Assembly (NCBI GenBank): GCA_944372095.1
Contig: CALVYG010000002.1
Span: 39,833 to 103,832 of the forward strand
Origin: an uncultured Clostridia bacterium
GTDB lineage: Bacteria > Bacillota > Clostridia > Christensenellales > DTU072
Direction of reading: 5' to 3'
DNA length: 64,000 nucleotides
The position numbers and the translations under genes were made by a program. The notes under the pieces were generated by a model. That model was not told where the DNA came from. It saw only the letters and a program-made list of their open reading frames with translations, and did not search any database. Shown one piece after another: positions 53,505 through 61,292 of the stretch (positions are counted from its first letter, which is position 1; every line of letters starts with the position of its first letter).

Positions 53505-53770
53505 GGTTATCCGAGGGAGAAACCGCTTTTGGAAAAAATCGGTTATCCCCCTCGAACTCCATCTTCCCGAAAACCTCAGATTTTGGGGGTTTTGGGTTAT
53601 CCGAGGGAGAAACCGCTTTTAAGAAAAAATCGGTTGTCCCCCTCGAGCTCCCCCTTCCCGAAAATCTCAGATTTTTTGGGGGATAGTGCGTTATCCGAGG
53701 GAGAAACCGCTTTTGGAAAAAATCGGTTGTCCCCCTCGGACTCCCCTTTCCCGAAAATCTCAGCTTTTAT
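53505..53770. repeat. Three tandem ~92-bp hairpin repeats
   Basis: Three near-identical units start with (G)GTTATCCGAGGGAGAAACC at 53505, 53595 and 53689 (periods 90 and 94). Each contains an imperfect hairpin with arms like CGAGGGAGAAACCG and CGGTTGTCCCCCTCG around a ~14-nt A/T loop. A conserved tail TTCCCGAAAATCTCAG follows. Frames crossing the units are repeat artefacts: they lack ribosome-binding sites and merely repeat with the DNA. Confidence 0.85.
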
Positions 53771-53799
53771 TTTCTTATTCTGTCCGCTTATTTAAGTCA

Positions 53800-54068
53800 A
53801 TACTAGTAGAAGGTTATTGATAAGGATAAAAAGCCATATCAATCACCCTATTCAAAGAACGCGAAAAGAAAAAGCGGATATATAAAATAAAATAATGGAG
53901 TTTTAGGGAAAGGAGAGCGCGAGAGGGAGAACAGATTTTACAAAATCGGTTTCCCTCTCGCTGTAAAAATAAACGCGCAAAAAGCGCGAGGGGGAGAACA
54001 GGTTTTACGAAAATCGGTTTCCCTCTCGCAAAGAAAAAAATAAAAAAAAAACGAAGAAACATACTAGT
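53800..54068. repeat. Candidate ~260-bp insertion with two hairpins and 8-bp direct repeats
   Basis: ATACTAGT occurs at 53800-53807 and again at 54061-54068, like a target-site duplication. Between the copies are two hairpins (53919-53961 and 53986-54029) with arms like GCGAGAGGGA and TCCCTCTCGC. Their inner sequence (AAAATCGGTTTCCC) is related to the three repeats at 53505-53770. No transposase is encoded, so it would be a non-autonomous element. The gene-free stretch 53380-54071 holds only these repeats and the promoter at 53441. Confidence 0.5.
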
Positions 54069-54071
54069 GAT

Positions 54072-55298
54072 ATGAAATTTCGCAAAATCGTTTTTGTTAT
54101 ATTCTTTTGCATAATAATCGGGATGACCGTAATAATTTCGGGAGGGACGCTTATAGGGACGGAGATAAGCGTAGCGTTGTATTATAACGGTGAAGCGGTT
54201 TTTGAAAAGACGTACGAATGTGAAGGAACCGCGTCGCTCGAAATAAAGTTATTCCACGGCGGTTCTCCGCAAAAATTATACCTGAAACGCTTTTACGGAA
54301 ACCCAAAAGGGTTTTTTAATCACGTTAACGAATCGATATATACGGAACTTTCGTCAGTAATAAAATCGTTTGATTGTGACGCGGTCGAACCGACGGTAAA
54401 ATATGAAGGAAGCGGAAAATTTGTTTTTACGGAAGGGAAAGACGGAATAAAATGCAACGTGACGGAAACGCTTAAAATGCTTGCTGCCGAAGGGAAAAGC
54501 GAAATTATTTACGAAAAGGTATTTCCCGGAACCGACATAAACGATTTGAAAGAATTTACCGTAAAGGCGGCGGAACATACGACATATTATTCGACTTCGT
54601 CTGCCGCAAGAAAAAAGAATATTGAGACAGCCGCGTCCCGTCTGAACGGAATCACCGTTCTTCCGGGCGAAAGGATATCGTTCAACGAAGTTGTCGGACC
54701 GAGAACGAAAGAAAACGGATTTGAAGAAGCGAAAGTGATAATAAACGGAGAGTATACCGAAGGCGTGGGCGGAGGGGTATGTCAGGTTTCGACGACGCTT
54801 TATAACGCGTGGTTAAAAACGGGACAGCAGGTCATTTCTTCGCGCTGTCATTCTCTTAAACCGAGCTATGTTGCGCCGGGGTTTGACGCTATGGTAAGCG
54901 AAACGAGCGACCTTATTTTATATAACGGTTCGGCATATCCGATGTATATTTCCTCTGTTGCAGACGGCACTAAACTTACGTTTACGATTTACACGAAACC
55001 TGTTCCCTGCGGGATTAAGCTTACAAACGAACTTATAAAAACTATTCCGTGTAACGATTACGAAACCGTCGAAGGCGAGACAGACGAAATACTTGTTAAT
55101 CCGATTAACGGCAGTGTTTACCGTTCTTACCGCGAATTTTACGAAAACGGAGAAGTGTACGTTAAAGAATATTTAAGAACTTCCGCGTACCTTCCTCAAA
55201 AAGGAAAAAAATCTCTCAAAAAAGATAACGAAACACGCATAGAAAACGAAGAAGAAGTACAAAATAATAACAGAACACTTCAAGGAGGTAAGTTATGA
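54072..55298 (+). CDS. VanW-family protein
   Basis: 408 residues with an N-terminal membrane anchor (residues ~5-27). A helical N-terminal domain follows, then the VanW domain from ~175: SSAARKKNIETAASRLNG, PGERISFNEVVGPRT and GVGGGVCQVSTTLYNA. The domain occurs near vancomycin-resistance genes in some species but is widespread in Clostridia and its biochemical role is unknown. Its ATG lies 4 nt after the second ATACTAGT repeat and lacks a Shine-Dalgarno site. The start region may therefore have been rearranged by the upstream element. Its stop overlaps the following zinc-ribbon gene. Confidence 0.85.
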   Translation: MKFRKIVFVIFFCIIIGMTVIISGGTLIGTEISVALYYNGEAVFEKTYECEGTASLEIKLFHGGSPQKLYLKRFYGNPKGFFNHVNESIYTELSSVIKSFDCDAVEPTVKYEGSGKFVFTEGKDGIKCNVTETLKMLAAEGKSEIIYEKVFPGTDINDLKEFTVKAAEHTTYYSTSSAARKKNIETAASRLNGITVLPGERISFNEVVGPRTKENGFEEAKVIINGEYTEGVGGGVCQVSTTLYNAWLKTGQQVISSRCHSLKPSYVAPGFDAMVSETSDLILYNGSAYPMYISSVADGTKLTFTIYTKPVPCGIKLTNELIKTIPCNDYETVEGETDEILVNPINGSVYRSYREFYENGEVYVKEYLRTSAYLPQKGKKSLKKDNETRIENEEEVQNNNRTLQGGKL

Positions 55299-55453
55299 AA
55301 AGCAGCAGCAAAATCGTAAAAACGGGTGAAAAACCGGGACGCGGCAAGTATTCTTGCACTAACTGTCATACTTGCGTAAATCTGGATGCGGGAGACAAAA
55401 TGCCCCCCTGCCCGAAATGTACGAACAGCGAATTTACCAAACAGAACGGATAA
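55295..55453 (+). CDS. 52-residue zinc-ribbon protein
   Basis: A short gene with a strong ribosome-binding site (AAGGAGG, 6 nt upstream) and an ATGA overlap with the vanW stop. The product has a GKYSC-TNC-HTC cluster (residues 18-27) and a PPCPKC pair (37-42), i.e. two CxxC knuckles of a zinc ribbon or rubredoxin-like fold; the sequence is basic. A hairpin terminator follows at 55486. The function is unknown; metal or nucleic-acid binding is likely. Confidence 0.75.
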   Translation: MKSSSKIVKTGEKPGRGKYSCTNCHTCVNLDAGDKMPPCPKCTNSEFTKQNG

Positions 55454-55485
55454 CTTCCGATAATTTTCGGAAAATTCCGATAAGG

Positions 55486-55516
55486 AAAAAGCGGCGCTTT
55501 ACTGCTCCGCTTTTTT
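55486..55516 (+). terminator. Terminator of the vanW-zinc ribbon unit
   Basis: Arms AAAAAGCGG (55486-55494) and CCGCTTTTTT (55507-55516) around a 12-nt loop with a T-run. A smaller hairpin (TTCCGA/TCGGAA) precedes it. Confidence 0.75.
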
Positions 55517-55558
55517 CATATTCGGATATTTTTCTTTTTATATTATATATTATTATAA

Positions 55559-56227
55559 TTATTCTTTTATTTCCTTATAGATATGCTGCATTTCCTTATC
55601 GATTGCGTTAATTTTTTCGGCGCAGACTTTCAGCCGTGCGGCAAGTTCTTTTGAAACTTTTTCGTCCGATTTATATTTCAGTCTGTGTTCAAGACTTGCC
55701 CAAAAGTCCATTGCTATCGTTCTTATCTGTATTTCGACAGGCGTATCTTCCACGCTTTCGGCAAGGAATATCGGCACCTTTACCACTATATGCAAACTTC
55801 TGTAACCGTTCTCTTTCGGATTGTTGACGTAGTCTTTTATCCTTATAAGCGTTACGTCGTTTTGTTTAAGAAGCAGTTCCGCCATCTTTTCTATGTCGTC
55901 AACGTAATTACATATAACCCGTACTCCCGCTATATCGTATATGTTTTCCTTCACGGCTTCCGTTTCGAGCGGTAAGTTTTTCTTTTTCAGCTTGGCATAT
56001 ATGCTTTGTATGCTTTTTAATCTGCTTTCGATATGATGTATCGGATTATGGTCGTATTTAATGTGAAATTCTTCGTCCAGTATTTCAAGTTTAGTCGTTA
56101 TTTCTTTAATCGCCGCGGCATAAACGTGTTGCATTGCGAAAAATTCTTTCGTTTCTTCCCTGAGCTCCTCGTTCCCCGCCATCGCTTCGGCAAATTCGCT
56201 TAATGTATTGTTTTCTTTTTCTTCCAT
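55559..56227 (-). CDS. relQ: Small alarmone synthetase (RelQ-type GTP pyrophosphokinase)
   Basis: 222 residues, a single (p)ppGpp-synthetase domain without hydrolase or TGS/ACT domains. Motifs are HIESRLKSIQSIYAKL, DIAGVRVICNYVDDI, KENGYRSLHIVV and VEIQIRTIAMDFWASLEHRLKYK, as in YjbM/RelQ. It makes (p)ppGpp from GTP/GDP and ATP, probably in response to cell-envelope or other stress. GGAGAAAGA precedes ATG 56227. Two similar inverted repeats lie upstream at 56291-56335. Confidence 0.92.
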   Translation of the reverse strand: MEEKENNTLSEFAEAMAGNEELREETKEFFAMQHVYAAAIKEITTKLEILDEEFHIKYDHNPIHHIESRLKSIQSIYAKLKKKNLPLETEAVKENIYDIAGVRVICNYVDDIEKMAELLLKQNDVTLIRIKDYVNNPKENGYRSLHIVVKVPIFLAESVEDTPVEIQIRTIAMDFWASLEHRLKYKSDEKVSKELAARLKVCAEKINAIDKEMQHIYKEIKE

Positions 56228-56290
56228 TCTTTCTCCAAAATTCCTTTTCCGTTTTAAAGAATATACGCATAGGATTAAATCCCTTTCAGC

Positions 56291-56335
56291 GTAAACTTCA
56301 ATATTTACTTTTTAAGGGGTAAACCTTATATTTAC
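56291..56335. promoter_or_regulatory. Twin GTAAAC/TATTTAC inverted repeats upstream of relQ
   Basis: GTAAACTTCAATATTTAC (56291-56308) and GTAAACCTTATATTTAC (56319-56335) are two copies of one motif, with half-sites GTAAA and TTTAC, centred 27-28 nt apart. The position 65-110 nt upstream of relQ suggests a regulator binding site. No good -35/-10 pair could be fixed next to it. Confidence 0.4.
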
Positions 56336-56367
56336 TTTAATTTTCAAGTCGGAAAATAAAATATTCC

Positions 56368-56399
56368 AAAAAATCCGAGGGCGGTAATTTCTACCGCCC
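56368..56399 (-). terminator. Terminator of the inositol operon
   Basis: Arms GGGCGGTA and TACCGCCC (56379-56399) followed on the minus strand by TCGGATTTTTT. It is 5 nt after the iolG stop. Confidence 0.75.
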
Positions 56400-56404
56400 T
56401 TATG

Positions 56405-57436
56405 TTATTTCAAACCGAATTCTTTTTTGATTTCCGCAATTTTTACCGGGCGGTTTTCCGCAAGGGATTTCTTTGCGGCAAGCCCGATCAGCACGGGCGC
56501 GAGACCGCATTCGACGCCGGTATCTGGTTTTTCGTTGTTTACTATGCATTTTATGAATTCGCTAATTTCTGCGACATACGCCTGCATATATCTTTCAAGG
56601 AAGAATAAAAGCGGTTTCTCCGAATGTACCCCGTCTTTGTCGCTGATTTCGGCGCTTGAATCGGTATCGTTTTTTATTGCGACCTGTCCGAGCGAACCGA
56701 ATGCTTCCACCCTTTGGTCGTATCCGTAACTTGCTCTGCGGCAGTTGTCGATAACGGCAAGCGCGCCGCTTTCCAATTTCATCGATATTACCGCCGTATC
56801 TATATCCCCCGCTTCTCCTATCGCAGGGTCAACCAACACCGCTCCGTAAGCGAATACTTCCTCGACTTCCTCGCCCGACATAAATCTTACCATATCGAAA
56901 TCGTGTATGGTCATATCGAGGAATATTCCGCCCGACACTTTTATGTATCCTACCGGCGGAGCGGCAGGGTCGCGCGAACAGATTTTCAATACGTTTAATT
57001 CCCCTATTTTCCCTGCTTTCACCGCTTCTCTCGCAGCTTTGAAATTATGGTCGTATCTTCGGTTAAAGCCTACCTGATACTTGATTTCGGGATGCTTTTC
57101 CAGCGCTTCCTTTACTTCTTTTATCTTCTTTACGTCGTGGTCTATCGGCTTTTCGCAGAACACGTGCTTTCCCGCTTCTATCGCTTCCAGACTGATTTTC
57201 GAATGCGTATCAGTACTCGAACATATCAGCACTGCGTCGATTTCTTTATCTTTAAGAACTTCCTTATAATCCTTGGTAAATCCGTTTATTCCGAGGCTTT
57301 TCGCCCACTCGACCGTTTCTTCGTTCAGATACGGGTCTGCTACCGTTTTCACCGTTGCGTCCTTTACGTAACGCATTATGCTTTCGCAATGTACTTTTCC
57401 TATTCTGCCTGCTCCGATAATGCCTATTTTAAGCAT
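56405..57436 (-). CDS. iolG: myo-Inositol 2-dehydrogenase
   Basis: 343 residues of the Gfo/Idh/MocA family. The NAD-binding motif is GIIGAGRIGKVHCESI, with the catalytic-lysine motif CEKPIDHD at ~95 and GGIFLDMTIHDFDMVRFMSG (Asp/His active site) at ~170. It oxidises myo-inositol to scyllo-inosose. AAGGAG precedes ATG 57436. It is last in the operon, 141 nt after iolE, in a gap where I see only A/T-rich sequence. Confidence 0.9.
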   Translation of the reverse strand: MLKIGIIGAGRIGKVHCESIMRYVKDATVKTVADPYLNEETVEWAKSLGINGFTKDYKEVLKDKEIDAVLICSSTDTHSKISLEAIEAGKHVFCEKPIDHDVKKIKEVKEALEKHPEIKYQVGFNRRYDHNFKAAREAVKAGKIGELNVLKICSRDPAAPPVGYIKVSGGIFLDMTIHDFDMVRFMSGEEVEEVFAYGAVLVDPAIGEAGDIDTAVISMKLESGALAVIDNCRRASYGYDQRVEAFGSLGQVAIKNDTDSSAEISDKDGVHSEKPLLFFLERYMQAYVAEISEFIKCIVNNEKPDTGVECGLAPVLIGLAAKKSLAENRPVKIAEIKKEFGLK

Positions 57437-57577
57437 ATTGTATTTCTCCTTGTTTTTACTTGTTTTTTTAAATTCAAATTGTTCTTATTTTAATTCAAAA
57501 TTTTCGCCTTGTATGCCTTCCGACAAAAATTTTACTTTTACTTAAAATACATATTCTTAATTCAGGGTTTGTAAACG

Positions 57578-58471
57578 TCAGAATCCGATAAGGGATTTTA
57601 TATAATTCCTTGCTTTGACGGCATATTTGAACGGGTCCGCTATCGCAGGGTCCTGTTCGGCTTCCACCAATAACCACCCCTTATAACCGGCTTTGTCAAG
57701 AATTTCAAATACGGGCTTGAAATCGATACTGCCGTCTCCCGGAACGGTAAACGTACCGAGTCTTACGCCTTGTAAAAAGCTCAGTTTTTCTTCTTTTACT
57801 TTCTTTACGATTTCAGGACGGATATCTTTCAGATGAACGTGTTTAATTCTGTCCGCGTATTTTTTCAACACCGCAAGATAATCTTCTCCGCAATACGCCA
57901 GATGTCCGCTGTCGAATAAGAGAAAAACCTTTTCCTTATCCGTTCCGTCCATCATTCTGTCTATTTCTTCCGCCGTCTGAACGACCGTTCCCATATGATG
58001 ATGATAAGTTAATGTAATACCGTATTCTTCCGCGATTTTCCCGAGAAGACTCAGCCCGTCGCACAATCTTCCCCATTCGGATTCGTTCATAATATATTTG
58101 TTGTCAAACACGGGCGTATCGAATTGTCCCTGAATACTGTAACTCTGTTCGCTTACGCCTATTCTTTCCGCTCCGACAGCCTGCAAAAACGCGCACTTTT
58201 CACGGAATTCCTTTTCCACGTCGCAGAACGGTTTTGTGAGTATAAACGAAGAAAACCAGCTGTTCGCTATTTTCAGTCCTCTTACGTCGAGCGCGTCTTT
58301 CAACACCGACGGGTCGGTCGGATATTTATTTCCTATCTCCGAACCTTCGTATCCGGCAAGCGCCATTTCGCTTACGCATTGAAAAAAAGTGTTTTCCGCG
58401 CCGAGGTCGGGCATATCGTCGTTTGTCCACGCTATCGGTGCTATTCCGATTTTTACATCTTTACGTTTCAT
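57578..58471 (-). CDS. iolE: Inosose dehydratase
   Basis: 297 residues, xylose-isomerase-like TIM barrel. The start GIAPIAWTNDDMPDLG is typical of IolE. Metal-ligand segments are YHHHMGTVVQT (His ~154), LFDSGHLAYCGED (Asp/His) and HVHLKDIRPE, with LVEAEQDP near the end. It dehydrates scyllo-inosose to 3D-(3,5/4)-trihydroxycyclohexane-1,2-dione. AGAGG precedes ATG 58471, and iolD ends 86 nt upstream. Confidence 0.92.
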   Translation of the reverse strand: MKRKDVKIGIAPIAWTNDDMPDLGAENTFFQCVSEMALAGYEGSEIGNKYPTDPSVLKDALDVRGLKIANSWFSSFILTKPFCDVEKEFREKCAFLQAVGAERIGVSEQSYSIQGQFDTPVFDNKYIMNESEWGRLCDGLSLLGKIAEEYGITLTYHHHMGTVVQTAEEIDRMMDGTDKEKVFLLFDSGHLAYCGEDYLAVLKKYADRIKHVHLKDIRPEIVKKVKEEKLSFLQGVRLGTFTVPGDGSIDFKPVFEILDKAGYKGWLLVEAEQDPAIADPFKYAVKARNYIKSLIGF

Positions 58472-58557
58472 TTCTTTTGCCTCTTTCCGTTTTTATTTAT
58501 TTCCGACAAACGTATTACGCCTGTTCGGATTTACTGCCGATTGTTTTACTTACCCTG

Positions 58558-60489
58558 TCAATATTGTCTTGCTTCGGCAAGTTTGGATTTTCTTTCGTTC
58601 GCCGCTTCAATGCCTTTTTCGGTTACGGGCACATCGCTGCACCCTACGTTCCACCAGCCGCCGTACCCGTCGGTCATCGATTTAGGCAGTACCTTAATGT
58701 CTATAAGCGTCGGTAAAGTCTGTTTAAGACTGTCTTTAAGCGCGTCTTCCAATTCCTTTTCCGTTCTCGCCGTGTAGGTCACGAAACCGTATCCGCGTGC
58801 GCTCATTGCATAATCTATGTTCATAAATTTCCCGTATCTTATCGGGTCGTCGCCGTTTCTGTATCTCGATTCGGTACACAGCGCTTCTATTCCCTGTCCC
58901 ATCTGTAAATTGTTTATACAACCGAAACTTGCGTTGTCAAATAAGAGAATATTTATTTTAACGCCTTCCTGCAACGCCGTAATCATCTCGCCGTGAAGCA
59001 TATTGTAACTTCCGTCTCCGCAGAATGCGTATACTTCTCTGTCGGGATTGGCAAGTTTGCTTCCGAACGCTCCCGCTATCTCGTATCCCATACAAGAGTA
59101 ACCGTATTCCATATTATAGGAGCCTATACTGTCGGTAGTCCACATTCTTTGCAGACATCCCGGCAGGCTTCCCGCCGCGCCGACGACTATTGCCGATTCG
59201 GGGATTATCCTGCGGATTAGACCTAACGCGGCTGTCTGAGACACCGTTCCCCCCGTCGATTCTACGAATCCCTCTACCGCATCGGGAACGTATGTTTTGA
59301 TTTCGGGTTTATAATCTTCTCCGTATCTTACCGACGTAAGTCTGTCCATTTCTTCCGCCCAGGCTTTTTTTGCGTTCACGATTTCGTTTTTATATGCCGA
59401 AACATACTTCCCGAGCGCCTTGTCAAGTGCCGTAATCCCTTCCGCGGCGTCCGCTATTATTGCCGCCGCGTCGAGTTTTTCGGCGTGAAACGCGCTTGCG
59501 TTTATCGTTATTACCTTGCTTTTCGCATAAAGCCACTTTGACGACGTCGTGAAATCGGTGAATCTCGTTCCTATTCCGATTACCGCGTCAGCTTTTGAAG
59601 CTATCGTATTTGCGCTCGAATTTCCCGTCACGCCTATTCCTCCGAGATTAAGCGCGTGTGAAGATTCGATTGCGCTCTTCCCCGCCTGTGTTTCGGCAAA
59701 AGGTATGTTGTGCTTTTCACAAAACGCTTTTACGTTCTCTCCCGCCTCGGAATATCTTACTCCGCCGCCGACTATCACTAACGGATAACGACTTTTTTTA
59801 ATTATTTCCGCCGCCCTTACGATTTCGTATTCGTCGGGTTTCGTTCTTTTTATATAATGAACGCGTTTGCGGAAAAATTCTTCGTCGTATTCGTAACTTT
59901 CTCCTTGAACGTCCTGACTTACCGCGACCGTTACCGCACCCGTTTCGCCGGGGTCGGTAAGCACTCTCATTGCGTTTGTAAGCGCGCTTAATATCGTTTC
60001 GGGCCTCGTGATTTTTACGAAATACCTTGTTACCGCTCTGAAAACGTCGGCGCTCGTAATTCCGGGATTGTACGGCTGTTCAACCTGTTGAAGCACGGGG
60101 TCGGGCTGCCCTGACGCAAAAGTATCTCCCACGAAAAGCAATAGCGGAACGTTGTTTACGGTTGCCGTTGCCGCCGCAGTCGCCATATTCACGCATCCGG
60201 GTCCGATACTCGATACGCAGGGAATTATCTTCCGTCTGAAATTCATTTTCGCGTATGCCGTTGCCGCGTGCGCCATTCCCTGCTCGTTCCTTCCCTGATA
60301 CACTTTCAATCCGTGAACGGATTGCGACAGCGCTTCTCCTATTCCTAAAACGCATCCGTGTCCGAATATCGTATAAAACCCTTCGACGAATTTGGTTTCT
60401 TCGATTTTTCCGTTCTTTTCAAAAGCAACGTATTGATTGTCAAGATACTTTACTATTGCTTCGCCTACCGTAATTCTTATTTTCGCCAT
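58558..60489 (-). CDS. iolD: 3D-(3,5/4)-trihydroxycyclohexane-1,2-dione hydrolase
   Basis: 643 residues, a thiamine-diphosphate enzyme of the acetolactate-synthase fold. The N-terminal glutamate region is GFYTIFGHGCVLGIGEAL, the central domain is at ~230-350, and the TPP/Mg motif is FCGDGSYNMLHGEMITALQEG (~495). It opens the ring to give 5-deoxyglucuronate. AAGGAG lies 11 nt before ATG 60489, and iolB ends 15 nt upstream. Confidence 0.94.
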   Translation of the reverse strand: MAKIRITVGEAIVKYLDNQYVAFEKNGKIEETKFVEGFYTIFGHGCVLGIGEALSQSVHGLKVYQGRNEQGMAHAATAYAKMNFRRKIIPCVSSIGPGCVNMATAAATATVNNVPLLLFVGDTFASGQPDPVLQQVEQPYNPGITSADVFRAVTRYFVKITRPETILSALTNAMRVLTDPGETGAVTVAVSQDVQGESYEYDEEFFRKRVHYIKRTKPDEYEIVRAAEIIKKSRYPLVIVGGGVRYSEAGENVKAFCEKHNIPFAETQAGKSAIESSHALNLGGIGVTGNSSANTIASKADAVIGIGTRFTDFTTSSKWLYAKSKVITINASAFHAEKLDAAAIIADAAEGITALDKALGKYVSAYKNEIVNAKKAWAEEMDRLTSVRYGEDYKPEIKTYVPDAVEGFVESTGGTVSQTAALGLIRRIIPESAIVVGAAGSLPGCLQRMWTTDSIGSYNMEYGYSCMGYEIAGAFGSKLANPDREVYAFCGDGSYNMLHGEMITALQEGVKINILLFDNASFGCINNLQMGQGIEALCTESRYRNGDDPIRYGKFMNIDYAMSARGYGFVTYTARTEKELEDALKDSLKQTLPTLIDIKVLPKSMTDGYGGWWNVGCSDVPVTEKGIEAANERKSKLAEARQY

Positions 60490-60504
60490 ACTATAAATTA
60501 CTCC

Positions 60505-61290
60505 TTAATTTTTCGGCACAAACGTGCATTCTTTTTCAAGCCAATAATATCTCGGGTCCACTATTCTCGTTTTGGTCCACGGATTTCCGTCGAGATGTCT
60601 AATCATCCATACGTTATACATAGGAAATCCCGGAGCGGTGACCTGAACGTGAGTTTTCCCTCCCTCGAACATTCCTACGCTTCCGCTTTTCACCGTGTGC
60701 GCTTCTTCTCCGATAAAGCAAGCGCCGAATCCCTCCGGCCGTTCAAATTCGTAATAATACACTTCGGGCTGAGGGTGAGAATGCGGAACGTAGCTCCACC
60801 ATCTTCCCTGCCTTGCCAGAACTTCGCCTATCACAAGATTGCTGTAAGGCGCGTTATCGTAGTCGAATATCGTGTTTACGTCTCTTACGGCGGTATTTTC
60901 CCATAATCCTTCGCTGCTTACGGTTCTTATAACGTCTTCTTTTCTGTAAATTTTCGGCTCGAACATATTTTCGTTTGTCGTAGCCTGATATATAAACCGG
61001 CATTCGCTTAACGCCTCTATTCCGAGCACGGTATTCCTCGAAACGTGCACGGTCGTCGGCATATCGTCAAACAACCCGTGTCTTTCGGCAGTTTCGTCTA
61101 TTCCGTCAGTCTTTATCCGTATTTCACCGTCTATAAGCAATACAACGCATTCTTTGTTTTCGTCGAAAAAAACTTTCTTTTTTCCTTTTCTCAGACGGAA
61201 TACGGATATGTCCATAAGCATTTCCGCTCCCGTTCCGTCCATTCTGCATAAAACTTTCTCGTCTCCGTCAAATTCGGGATACAAAAACAT
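60505..61290 (-). CDS. iolB: 5-deoxy-glucuronate isomerase
   Basis: 261 residues, bicupin. VPHSHPQPEVYYYEFERPEGFG (~165-185) carries the metal-binding histidines and glutamate, and SVGMFEGGKTHVQVTAPG gives the final ligand. The N-terminal cupin (~1-130) is less conserved. It converts 5-deoxyglucuronate to 2-deoxy-5-keto-gluconate. Its ribosome-binding site (AGAGGAG) overlaps the end of the transporter gene. Confidence 0.92.
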   Translation of the reverse strand: MFLYPEFDGDEKVLCRMDGTGAEMLMDISVFRLRKGKKKVFFDENKECVVLLIDGEIRIKTDGIDETAERHGLFDDMPTTVHVSRNTVLGIEALSECRFIYQATTNENMFEPKIYRKEDVIRTVSSEGLWENTAVRDVNTIFDYDNAPYSNLVIGEVLARQGRWWSYVPHSHPQPEVYYYEFERPEGFGACFIGEEAHTVKSGSVGMFEGGKTHVQVTAPGFPMYNVWMIRHLDGNPWTKTRIVDPRYYWLEKECTFVPKN

Positions 61291-61292
61291 AA

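Noticed and set aside
53505..53770. CRISPR-like periodicity
   Set aside because: There are only three units, nearly the whole unit is conserved (no variable spacers), the units form hairpins, and no cas gene is in the window.
53333..53795. Two plus-strand frames encoding repeated SEGETAF/YPREKPLL peptides
   Set aside because: They only translate the tandem hairpin DNA repeats, shift frame between units and have no ribosome-binding site.
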